Assembly: GCA_965153355.1 (NCBI GenBank)
Contig: OZ231127.1
Location: 59,892,001-59,956,000, forward strand
Source: Flaccisagitta enflata
Taxonomy: Eukaryota > Chaetognatha > Sagittoidea > Aphragmophora
Reading direction: 5' to 3'
Length of the DNA stretch: 64,000 bases
Below are positions 11,349 to 25,921 of this stretch, piece after piece; position 1 is the first letter of the stretch; each line of letters starts with the position of its first letter. The notes under the pieces are model-generated. The model saw only the letters and a program-made list of their open reading frames with translations. It was not told where the DNA came from and did not search any database. Both the position numbers and the translations under genes were made by a program.

Positions 11349-12085
11349 AAGAGAGGCAGACTGATAGAAAGTCAAGAAAGGCAAGACACTGGGGAAACGA
11401 GAAATTCATTTCACATTTTCATTGTGCAAATTTACAACCTCTCTTGCTACAACAATCTTACCATGAGGGACCAAAATGCTCTCTGCACTCTGGGCGTCGT
11501 TTCCGATCCATTGGCCGAAAGACTGTCGATGACGAGAGCCGCCGAGTCGGCGGAAGTGACGAAATAGAGCACGATGGCGCCCATCGAGATGACGGATAGG
11601 AATTGTCCGAGTCCGCCGTAAGAACGTAGCAACGCGAACCACTGATGCTCCACTTCCAGACAAGATAAACGGACGATCTCGCGCCGGCCGCCACGAAACG
11701 GAGTCGGCATGTTGGCGTGAAGACTTCCGTTGGCGATCGAGGTCAGGAAAGACGCCATCGTCGCGTAGGAAGATGGAGGAGGAAGAGGAAAAGTTTTGAC
11801 ATCCGGCTCCGACGTAACGGGAGACGCAGACTCGACTTCCGAAAGTTTCGGCGCATATCTTTTCCAAAACGAGTCGGCGCATTGGTCGCACCCTTTCGAT
11901 TGGTCGCAAAGACTGTGGTCTACAATGGGAAGTTTCACTGGAAGTTGGTTCAAATCGTCGTTTTCAAAAACGACGGAACGATTGAATGCCGCGTTGTGAT
12001 ATTCCGACGCTCTCAGCGCGACCGCGGAGAGATGAGTCAAAGTGGAAACAATCCATGGAAATTGTTCAAAAGTTAAAATGTTCAA
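7543..12085 (-). CDS. BCCT-family (betaine/choline/carnitine-type) transporter, C-terminal part
   Basis: Two minus-strand exons join in phase 0: exon A from about 12085 to 11462 (donor GTAAGA) and exon B 8202-7543 (acceptor CTTCTACAG). Exon A ends with the segment [13 protein letters not shown] and QRAFWSLM, a hallmark of the late transmembrane helices of BCCT secondary transporters. Exon B follows with [18 protein letters not shown] and more hydrophobic segments. The protein then ends in a long cytoplasmic tail with an Asp run encoded by a (GTC)n tract at 7596-7622. BCCT proteins have 12 helices; the first eight or so, including the Gly/Trp substrate motifs, are not in this window upstream on the minus strand. 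Either a very long intron leads to exons outside the window or the gene is truncated. The upstream limit of exon A is not certain. Confidence 0.72.
8291..10018. mobile_element. 1.7-kb TIR element in the BCCT intron
   Basis: The left arm (about 8291-8440: GGCTTTTCCAGCACAAAGC, then GATAGGTGCAC and GAGCACCTATCTTA) is matched in inverse by about 9870-10018. Arms are about 150 bp and imperfect. The interior has AGATAAGATAA-rich repeats (8520-8600, 9180-9300) and telomere-like CCCTAA repeats at 9530-9615. No ORF supports a transposase. Confidence 0.65.
9530..9615. repeat. degenerate CCCTAA (telomere-like) repeat
   Basis: About twelve CCCTAA or near variants in tandem inside the element in the BCCT intron. 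Confidence 0.8.
10151..10593. mobile_element. MITE with about 58-bp TIRs and internal tandem repeat
   Basis: GGGCAGCGGCCCCAAAGG at the left is mirrored by CCTTTGGGGCCGCTGCCC... in inverse at 10535-10593, with complementarity through the GATGTCC and GGAATTTCC motifs. The interior is an imperfect 30-35-bp repeat (GGAGGGCAGATTTGAGG-like). A related single end occurs at 33173. Confidence 0.82.
10600..11360. repeat. (GAAA)n and (GA)n microsatellites in the BCCT intron
   Basis: Pure GAAA runs at about 10690-10780 and 11036-11112, degenerate GAAA between them, and a (GA)n run at about 11237-11357. Confidence 0.95.
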
Positions 12086-13031
12086 GGCACATTAAGTCCG
12101 TGCTTGTGTATACAGAATGTGATCTACATTTTGATTGGTCATCAAAAATCTCAGATATCGCCCAAAAATTTGGTCTCAATCTAAGGAATTCAGTTAACCC
12201 AAACAGATTACTTCATGAAGTCATGAGTGAAACTGCAAATGCAACATATCCGCTCTTCAAACACAGAGTATCCTTCACTCTCTCTACTTTACTCAAACAT
12301 ATTCTTGATGATGATATAAACGCATTCATCAATGTAAAGGGCTCCTGTGAAAATCATAATCTAGGATCCTTCCATATCTTTTCGAGAAAGGCAAATGACA
12401 AAATCATCGGAACCAATGAGATTGATGGTATTTTACCATCTTCATTCCTCTCTTTCCTCTTGAAAGAAAAAAACCTAAATTTCAAGTTAAATGGCATATC
12501 TGACATCTACATCTATCCCAACTCCCAGCATAACATATTTTCAGAACCTGCCAAAAAAATTCTCGATCTAATTGAGACCAAAAAGGAAAATGTGCAAATA
12601 TCTGCTGTGCTCAAAAAAATTTCAAATTTCTTTATTGGTTCATGGGCATCCAACGGCGGAAACAAGTATAGGAATTCAATTCTCATGGAAAAATCAGACA
12701 TACCTTCCGTGAACATGAGAAAATTCCAAGGTGCCTTTCCCATAAATGAGAATTACTGCATCGGTCAGTTTTCCCCACCTGATTACCATGTCAGCTTAGT
12801 CCATATGAATTATAATATCATAATGGCGGGACGACTGCAATTCCTTAGAACAGTATCTATTTTCTCAACAGTTTTGGCAGATTTTTCGCTGAATCTAGCC
12901 AACACAGATGGTTTTACTTGTTTATTTGAATCAGTTCCAGACAGATATCTCGAATTAAGTCTTCCAGATTTACTCAATCAGTTCCTAAAAGCAAATTTAA
13001 CCACACCAACACTACACAGTTATGTACATTT

Positions 13032-15388
<2,357 letters not shown>

Positions 15389-15825
15389 ATTTCTTAATAG
15401 ATAATGTTGGGCTAAACATCTGCCCGGCACACAAAAATGAATACGTAGAGCACTTGAGGAAAAATGCAAAAACAGAATGGATGCATAAGTACCCCTGTTG
15501 CGAATCTATTTCACCAAGAACGCATCTTTTACGTGCGGAATCCATGGGGAAATTTTGCATAATTTTCCAAATGAATCAAGCTTACTGTCATAACGACCTC
15601 ACAAATAAGCCCAAAACAAAATCAAGTGGGATAACAAACCCTAAATTGTCAGATTTTCTTTCCAAGTGTGTCTCAGATGAAGAAAGGGCAGTCTGTTTAA
15701 AGATCAGTCATCTCGCAAATCAATTTGATAGCGCTCCCAATAATTAGCCAACCGTTTGATAATGAGTTGTGGCATAAATCCTCCTGTTGACATATATATA
15801 TAATCTTGCATTATTTCTATCATTT

Positions 15826-16020
15826 TTAATGACATTTATAGAATTCAAGCACTCGATTTCCCCTCGACCTTCTTCTTCTTCTTCTTCTTTTTCCTCCTCT
15901 TCTTCTTCTCCTCCTCCTTCCTCCTATTCTCCTTTTGGCACGTCTCAAATGGGTGACAGATGTACCAGCCCGAAAACGACCCAAATGATCACGAGTTAAT
16001 CTTTTTCTTCTTTTAGCCAT
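15826..16020 (-). CDS. small Arg-rich basic protein (64 aa), candidate Polinton-block gene
   Basis: A minus-strand ORF begins MAKRRKRLTRDHLGRF and continues into a tract of Arg, Lys and Gly encoded by a (TTC/CTC)n purine-rich stretch, ending FYKCH. The non-repetitive N terminus reads like a real start rather than a shadow of the repeat. It lies on the same strand as, and downstream of, the capsid gene, so a DNA-binding or core role is possible, but this rests on composition and position. It may also be chance coding in a microsatellite. Confidence 0.35.
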   Translation of the reverse strand: MAKRRKRLTRDHLGRFRAGTSVTHLRRAKRRIGGRRRRRRRGGKRRRRRRRSRGNRVLEFYKCH

Positions 16021-16039
16021 TATCTAGTCTCTTTTCTTA

Positions 16040-16689
16040 TTCAAAAGTTTCAATTTAGTTTGATCTAATGAAAAAAAACATGACATTTTTATGAATGCGA
16101 CATGTTTCATAGCAATTTTATGTCAATATCTCGACAACAATCATCCCTTAACGAACCCAACCCATCCCATGCCCCTAAATTATACCCTACAACCATCCCC
16201 TAGCAATACAATCCCCATCCTAAACCCCATATCACCCCGAGCTATTGCCCCAAAATCTGCACAATATTTGTACAATAACATCTTTACATCATTTCGTGAC
16301 AAAAAACCATTGTTTGCCCCTTCCTTTAATCAAAACTGTTTGTCTCATTCATTTTGGCGATCGGAAGGTGGCATTAGCATGGTATATTTTATCTTCTATT
16401 CATCTTCATTCAACAACCGACCGAAATTATCAAAGGAGAGCTGCAGAGAAAAAAAAATTGAAAAAAATTATGTCTTCTCTTTGGATTCATCTATTCTCTG
16501 TCGTTTTTAACTCTATCTCTGTGTAAATTTCTCTATCTCGATCTATCTGTCTATCTGTCACTCTATCTGTCTGTCCCTCTATCTTTCTGTGTTTCTGTCT
16601 TTCTTTCTTTCTGTCTGTCTGTCTATCTGTCTGTCTATCTTTTTGTCTATCTATCATTCTGTCTTTCCGTCTGTCTTTCTGTCTGTCTA

Positions 16690-16768
<79 letters not shown>

Positions 16769-16890
16769 CTTAATCTTGCCACATAACGCATGCTCATCTC
16801 GCAATCTCTACGACTCACGCGCTCTCACCGTCGGACAATCGCGATCTCGGAGCTCATTAACGCTTAATTACGCAATATCTCTCTGTAAAA
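16040..16890. other. no gene recognised; (CTGT)n and (CT)n microsatellite at 16540-16763
   Basis: Presumably still within the capsid transcription unit, whose last coding exon I could not find. The microsatellite is CTGT/CTAT-rich, then pure CT from about 16691. Confidence 0.5.
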
Positions 16891-16897
16891 GACTTAC

Positions 16898-20657
<3,760 letters not shown>

Positions 20658-20809
20658 GGTTTTTTTACCTTTAAATAACCTATTAACACCAAAAAATCTT
20701 GATTCATGAAATATAACTCCCTATTACACATAATCAATTATATATACATACTAAAAAGCTAACTATATCACAAATTAAAAAGATACTAGATCAAAATAAT
20801 CAATTTTTT
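20658..20809. other. short AT-rich spacer upstream of the capsid start
   Basis: No ORF; likely holds the capsid promoter. No motif I can support. Confidence 0.4.
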
Positions 20810-22111
20810 TCATGGCAAAGTGTACAACCCATGACATCCGTCAAAAACTATCAAATTTTCAGTGATTGCTTTTTTCAACAAAATTGAAAATTTTTTTGAG
20901 TAATAACTACTTTTACCCAGTTCTATACCCAAAGTATCTCCAACGTATTTCTTCATTTGATTTTTTGAAATGCCGTATTTCTCGGTGCCAAGACTCAGAA
21001 CGGCACTTTTCATACAGTCCATCATTTCCTCCTTGGTGATTTTTTTCTGAGATGATCGCGAATTCTGAATTGGCAAAATGCTGTTTTCACATTTGAAAAC
21101 CCGATTTTCCAAAATGTCGTAGCATTTTTCCAACATCCTTAGCCGTTTACTCAACTCCACTATGTCCATCACCTCTATCTCACCAGTGATAGTCATCTCT
21201 CCATCTGAAGTCTCCGACTCCTCCATCAATTCTCCATCTTCAATATCTCCACCAGATGCTGCCATCATGCCTTTCTCTCCATCTCTCTGTCTCTCCCTCA
21301 CCATCTCTCCACCCCATCCTTCAGCCATGCCTTTCTCTCCATCTCTCTGTCTCTCCCTCATCATCTCTCCACCCCATCCTTCAGCCACGCCATTCTCTCC
21401 TTCTCTCTGTTTCTCTCTCACCATCTCTCCATCCCATCCTGCAATCATGCCATTCTCTCCATCTCTCCTCTCTCTCTCCATCTCTCCACCGGAAAGCAGA
21501 GAAATCCCATTCTCTCCATCTCTCCTTTTCTCTCTCTCCATCTCTCCACCGGGAAGCAAAGAAATCCCATTCTCTCCATCTTTCCTTTTCTCTCTCTCCA
21601 TCTCTCCACCATAAAGCAGAGGAATCCCAGTCTCTCCATCTCTCCTTTTCTCTCTCTCCATCTCTCCTCCATAAAGCAGAGGAATCCCAGTCTCTCCATC
21701 TCTCCTTTTCTCTCTCTCCATCTCTCCTCCAGAAAACAAAGAAATCCCATTCTCTCCATCTCTCCTTTTCTCTCTCTCCATCTCTCCGCCAAAGAGCAGA
21801 GGAATCCCATTCTCTCCACCTCTCTGTGTCTCTCTCTCCATCTCTCCACCAAAAGACGAAGGCATCCTATTCTCTCCATCTCTCTTTCTCTCTCTCTCCA
21901 TCTCTCCAACGGAAAGTGAGGGCATGCTGGTCACTCCATCTCCAAATCTTTCTCTCTCCATCTCTGAGTCTTTACTCGACTGCTCAACCTCTTTTCTCAC
22001 TTCCTTTATATCAGACATCAAGTTTCTACAAATATTATCTTGATAGAAGAATTTCAAATCCATTTTCATATATCTCCTTTTCTTTAAACCACCTGAAATA
22101 TTTAGAAACAT
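20810..22111 (-). CDS. repeat protein with linker-histone-like C-terminal domain (433 aa)
   Basis: Residues about 50-290 are some 12 tandem 20-aa repeats of the form GEMEREKRRDGENGIPLL, encoded by exact 60-bp units at about 21255-21960. After an acidic stretch and a predicted helix (ELSKRLRMLEKCYDILENRV), the last 75 residues read KKITKEEMMDCMKSAVLSLG, then GISKNQMKKYV and LKKAITENLIVFDG. That pattern resembles the winged-helix globular domain of H1/H5 histones (helix, SKNxIKKYV, LKKAVxxGxL). If correct, the protein would bind DNA. The resemblance is from recall. It lies between the capsid gene and a Lys-rich ORF on the same strand, so it probably belongs to the Polinton-like block, perhaps as a core or virion protein. 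Confidence 0.55.
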   Translation of the reverse strand: MFLNISGGLKKRRYMKMDLKFFYQDNICRNLMSDIKEVRKEVEQSSKDSEMERERFGDGVTSMPSLSVGEMERERKRDGENRMPSSFGGEMERETQRGGENGIPLLFGGEMEREKRRDGENGISLFSGGEMEREKRRDGETGIPLLYGGEMEREKRRDGETGIPLLYGGEMEREKRKDGENGISLLPGGEMEREKRRDGENGISLLSGGEMERERRDGENGMIAGWDGEMVREKQREGENGVAEGWGGEMMRERQRDGEKGMAEGWGGEMVRERQRDGEKGMMAASGGDIEDGELMEESETSDGEMTITGEIEVMDIVELSKRLRMLEKCYDILENRVFKCENSILPIQNSRSSQKKITKEEMMDCMKSAVLSLGTEKYGISKNQMKKYVGDTLGIELGKSSYYSKKFSILLKKAITENLIVFDGCHGLYTLP

Positions 22112-22115
22112 TTAT

Positions 22116-22526
22116 TTAAACATCACTTTCATAATCTGAACTTTCATCACTAGACAAGGTTGATAAGCTACTGGATGACAAACTCGAAATATCATCACTT
22201 GAAGAACTACCAGAACTACTTTCACTTCTTTTTCTTTTCAAATTTTTTTCTTTTTTTTTTTCTTTTTCTTTATCTTTTTCTTTTTCTTCTTTCTTTTTCT
22301 TCTTGGCAGGTGGCGCTTCATTTTTCTTTGTCGGTTTTTTTTTCAATTCCTTTTTCTTCTTTTTAGTAGCAGTTTTTTTTCCTTTCTTCTGTTTCAATTC
22401 AGTTTCCTTGTAGTCTTTTTCTACTTCAAGAATTTCACTTTTCTTAAAATCATAAGGTTCCAGACTTGTAGAGAATTGATGACTTAAATCATCAACTAAT
22501 TTTTCAGGTAGGGATGTCATATTCAT
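22116..22526 (-). CDS. Lys-rich / Ser-rich small protein (136 aa)
   Basis: Starts MNMTSLPEKLVDDLSHQF, followed by a long Lys/Glu tract and a Ser/Asp-rich acidic tail. It ends 4 bp before the start of the next ORF downstream on the minus strand, in the same tight same-strand array. Composition suggests a nuclear or DNA-associated protein. No domain recognised. Confidence 0.5.
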   Translation of the reverse strand: MNMTSLPEKLVDDLSHQFSTSLEPYDFKKSEILEVEKDYKETELKQKKGKKTATKKKKKELKKKPTKKNEAPPAKKKKKEEKEKDKEKEKKKEKNLKRKRSESSSGSSSSDDISSLSSSSLSTLSSDESSDYESDV

Positions 22527-22558
22527 CTTAGTAATCTAGACAAAAAGTAAAATCATTA

Positions 22559-23440
22559 TCATCTTCTAATAAACACAAGAGTAAAAGAAAATGGATTACT
22601 TGAGATAACTTCTTCATGACTACATCTAAACGGCTCCATATTCCCATTATAAAAACCCACACAAAATCTATGATTACATTTTGTTGTCATTTTTTTCATA
22701 CACAAAAGCTTATCTTTTTCTCCAACGTGATTACCATTCACTGAACCAGAATACATAATTGGCCAAATTTCACCATTACAAACGCGAACATATTGACTTA
22801 TGCTATCATGCAAAACCACATTTACTCTAGTGTCCTTGTCACTTAAAAAGGGAACTTTTTGACTTGAAACATAACATGGTCTAAATAACCGCACATAACC
22901 CCCTCCTATTTCCGCGCTTGTGCGACCATCTAATTCATTTTGCAATCCTAAACATTGAGCAAAGTTAGGACTCATATACACGACGACATTTGAGCCCAAG
23001 TACAAGAAAAAACGATCGTTTTTAAATGTCAAACTTATTTTTTGGGCATTTTTAAAAATGTCACTCGAATCACATTCATGATTACTATGTCTGCTGTCAA
23101 AGTTCAGACAAATATTGGCATTCAAAATGAAATTTTGATTCAGAATTATCTCCAACGTTTCTGCCAATTCCTGGTGATTTTCATAGGTCACAACAAATGA
23201 TTTCATCATTTTTTCCTTGGAGAAATTTTCATAAAACTTTCCTATGTATGCTTCAAATTTCAATTTTTTTCTCATCCTTGGCACTTCCAAGTTTTTTAAG
23301 GAAATTTCAAATTTGTGTTCATTTTTCATTTCCACATAATCCAAGTCAAATTCAAATCTGCCAGAACCCACGTATTCACATTGTTTCATATTAGTCTTCA
23401 ACTGAAGTTCATATTTTGTATCAGCTTCATACATATCCAT
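22559..23440 (-). CDS. Polinton minor capsid (penton-like) candidate, 293 aa
   Basis: The N terminus alternates hydrophobic residues with the pattern 'KFEISLKNLEVP' (a strand, then leucine-rich strand, then Val-Pro). This resembles the start of the Maverick-associated protein that begins FYVTLPSNSS and is considered a penton or minor capsid protein. The centre contains FLYLGSNVVVYMSPNFAQCLG and a Gly-rich turn; the C terminus ends in FTLVFIRR. It lies directly next to the integrase and near the capsid gene, as expected in these elements. Family assignment is from recalled pattern. A Glu- or Lys-rich host protein is unlikely given the neighbours. Confidence 0.5.
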   Translation of the reverse strand: MDMYEADTKYELQLKTNMKQCEYVGSGRFEFDLDYVEMKNEHKFEISLKNLEVPRMRKKLKFEAYIGKFYENFSKEKMMKSFVVTYENHQELAETLEIILNQNFILNANICLNFDSRHSNHECDSSDIFKNAQKISLTFKNDRFFLYLGSNVVVYMSPNFAQCLGLQNELDGRTSAEIGGGYVRLFRPCYVSSQKVPFLSDKDTRVNVVLHDSISQYVRVCNGEIWPIMYSGSVNGNHVGEKDKLLCMKKMTTKCNHRFCVGFYNGNMEPFRCSHEEVISSNPFSFTLVFIRR

Positions 23441-23455
23441 GATTCCCTAAATGAA

Positions 23456-24628
23456 TCATTCAAAAATCTTTTTATTAGCAATAAAATTCAAATCATTATA
23501 ATGAGCTTTATAAATGACCATTTCACCAGAATAACTAACAATTTCCTTTAATCGTTTCTCTTCCTTAGCAATAACTTGAAATAAGTCTAAATTAACAACC
23601 TGTAATTCAGGTAGTGAAAACGTCCCATACAACCTTTTAAATAAAAAAATATCACTTAATATATAATAAACTAGTTCTCTTGAAGTGTCATAATCAGTTA
23701 TGATATATGGTTCACTGAGCCTTTTATGAGTATATGATTCTTTCACAGAACTTGGTATATCTTTTTTTGTGAGCATATGAATGCGAACAATTGTCCCAAT
23801 AGGAAGTTTTTTTTTTTCATGCAAGGCATTGCGAAAGTGTTTTCTTCTCTGTATCTTTTTTGCTCTATTTAGCATAACTATATCCATAGGCCTTGATCTT
23901 AAACAATCCTCAGGGCTGACTCCTAAATAAGTTTTCCGTTGGTTTAGGCTCCTCTCCACATTTCTCAGTTTTTGTAAATATGGCAATGATTTGTTTTCAG
24001 CAAACTCTAGCTCATAGAACATCCTTACCGTGCGATTGGCTCTTTCTATTATTCCAGAACCTATAGACTGTCTATAAGGACGTTTTGAAATTATATTTAT
24101 TTTTCCGCCAAAACTAGCTGTGAGGGCTGCTACCTTGGCACTTTTGTACTCCCCACCACCATCTGAGTACAGTGTGAACCTATCAAACTTTGGATAAATT
24201 TCCTTAATTCTCTGAAAAATTCTAGTGAGTGCTTTTTCCATTGACTTATATTTTAAGTCAAATAAAGGGGCCAATAAGATGTACTTACTTAGCGCACAAA
24301 TTAGGACTACTAAGTACCTCATATTTGTGTTGTATTTCATCTTCTTTGATAAGTGTATCACATCAGTGTGTAGTTGACTGAAAAATTTTCCTCTTAAAGT
24401 AAATTCTTTGCTAACTTCTGAGACTTGTTTATTGTTTACATTTTCAAACTTTATGTTTCCACTTTCTGTACCATCAAGAAAAGTTTTTATCTCTTTTTTG
24501 CTTATATCTATGCCATTTTGAAAACAAAAATCCTTGATATCATTTACATTCTTGTTATGAAAAATGTCACTGTTGCTATCTGTCCAAGCATTCTTAAGCT
24601 TTTCCATTTTTTCTTTCAACTGACCCAA
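23456..24628 (-). CDS. retroviral-type (rve) integrase of a Polinton-like element, 390 aa
   Basis: The catalytic DDE triad is visible: Asp89 in QLHTDVIHL, Asp156 in LYSDGGGEY, Glu195 in SGIIERANRT. The core is preceded by about 80 residues and followed by an SH3/chromo-like C-terminal region (LPIGTIVRIHML ... SEPYIIT). All three catalytic residues are present and the frame is intact, so the enzyme may be functional. It inserts element DNA into the host chromosome. The ATG overlaps the upstream ORF by 13 bp. Confidence 0.9.
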   Translation of the reverse strand: MGQLKEKMEKLKNAWTDSNSDIFHNKNVNDIKDFCFQNGIDISKKEIKTFLDGTESGNIKFENVNNKQVSEVSKEFTLRGKFFSQLHTDVIHLSKKMKYNTNMRYLVVLICALSKYILLAPLFDLKYKSMEKALTRIFQRIKEIYPKFDRFTLYSDGGGEYKSAKVAALTASFGGKINIISKRPYRQSIGSGIIERANRTVRMFYELEFAENKSLPYLQKLRNVERSLNQRKTYLGVSPEDCLRSRPMDIVMLNRAKKIQRRKHFRNALHEKKKLPIGTIVRIHMLTKKDIPSSVKESYTHKRLSEPYIITDYDTSRELVYYILSDIFLFKRLYGTFSLPELQVVNLDLFQVIAKEEKRLKEIVSYSGEMVIYKAHYNDLNFIANKKIFE

Positions 24629-25578
24629 TCACTTGCAATTTCTTCTTTCAACTGTAATCTTTTAGATCTCCTTGTTCCAGTAGCTTTTACTTTTTTGGCA
24701 GCTGTTTTTTTCTTTTTATTTTCAGGCTTCTCGTTTTTTTCTTCTTCTTCATCGATTTCCCTTCCTCTTTTTTTTTTATTTACTTTGCCATCAAATTTTG
24801 CGTCACTTTCTTCAAATTTCACTCTTTTCCTATCTCTCTCTAACTCCTGGTCATCTGCATCTTCCACCCGACTCCTTTTTCTTATAGACTTTAACTCAAC
24901 AGGTGGTGATGTTTCAGAAGCCTCATTATTCCTTACTGTAGCAACTCCTTCTTCCCCTGATGCTGGAGGGGGGGCGGTATTGATTTGATTACCTCCTTCT
25001 TCAATGTTATTCACATTTTCTACTGCATTATCATTAGATAATTGACCATTCTTTTTAATATTTATCAGAGATAATCTGATCTGAAGACAATCTGCATTCT
25101 GGTAGTAAGAAATTGGTACGGAATTATCAATCAATCCATTAATAAATTCAGTTAAACAAATTGGTAATTGTGGACTTGCGACAGTAATCATTCGATGAAC
25201 AAGTGACCGAATACTAGAATTACTTTTTCTGATTCCATTGATAGATATTTCTAATGTTCCGTAATCAAATGAGAGATTTTGACATGTTTCAATTCTTTGA
25301 AGTAATCCTCTTGCCAATTTTTCATTCTTCCCAGATAATCCCTCTAGAATTTTCTTGTAGCATTCTTCCCTTCTTTCTAACTTTTGACGTTCTGCTTCTT
25401 CAACTTCATTGACCTGTGACCCTGTCTCATTGTTAATTGTACTTTCTTTATCATCAACTGGACCCGGCAACCCTACCAGTTCTGAGATTTTTGATAACTT
25501 TTCCTGGCAATTGCCTTCAGACTGAATCAAAGATTTCAAATGTGATGCCTTTATGTGAGATGTATAGGCAGATTCCAT
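24616..25578 (-). CDS. Polinton-associated protein of unknown function, 320 aa
   Basis: The N-terminal third has Glu/Lys-rich helices. A central block (about residues 105-175) runs 'GTLEISINGIRKSNSSIRSL' ... 'LTEFINGLIDNSVPISYYQN'. That order recalls a conserved Maverick protein with a Gly-x-Leu strand, a Ser-Asn turn and a later hydrophobic-Val-Pro motif. The C terminus is very basic (Lys/Arg-rich with RSKRLQLK). It sits between integrase and the small basic ORF. Function unknown. Confidence 0.5.
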   Translation of the reverse strand: MESAYTSHIKASHLKSLIQSEGNCQEKLSKISELVGLPGPVDDKESTINNETGSQVNEVEEAERQKLERREECYKKILEGLSGKNEKLARGLLQRIETCQNLSFDYGTLEISINGIRKSNSSIRSLVHRMITVASPQLPICLTEFINGLIDNSVPISYYQNADCLQIRLSLINIKKNGQLSNDNAVENVNNIEEGGNQINTAPPPASGEEGVATVRNNEASETSPPVELKSIRKRSRVEDADDQELERDRKRVKFEESDAKFDGKVNKKKRGREIDEEEEKNEKPENKKKKTAAKKVKATGTRRSKRLQLKEEIASDWVS

Positions 25579-25580
25579 TG

Positions 25581-25919
25581 TTATTCATTCATAACATTCA
25601 AGCAACGTTTGTAAAACGACTTGATCAGTTCAAAAATCCACTTTTTAAATGATGACTTGCTTAATTCAGTGAACATCTTTTTCCTCATTTCAACATCTGT
25701 TTTTCTATCAATGATCTTGTCAATGAAATTATCAAATTTCTTTTTTTTTTTAATTAGGTCTTTTGGAAGACATCTTCTGAATCTCTTCTTTTCATTTAGA
25801 TTCTTTAATATTTCACAAATTAATGTAAATGTGTCTTCACTTAGTTCAATTTTGAAAATTCTTCTTTTTTTATAAACCTTTTTCAAATCTTTCAAATTCT
25901 TATCTGTACACAGAGACAT
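25581..25919 (-). CDS. small basic Polinton-block protein, 112 aa
   Basis: Helical, Lys-rich (KKRIFKIELSEDTFTLICEI ... RRCLPKDLIKKKKK). Its stop is 2 bp from the next start on the same strand. Comparable small basic proteins accompany the ATPase in Polintons and adintoviruses (recall). No catalytic motif. Confidence 0.5.
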   Translation of the reverse strand: MSLCTDKNLKDLKKVYKKRRIFKIELSEDTFTLICEILKNLNEKKRFRRCLPKDLIKKKKKFDNFIDKIIDRKTDVEMRKKMFTELSKSSFKKWIFELIKSFYKRCLNVMNE

Positions 25920-25921
25920 AC

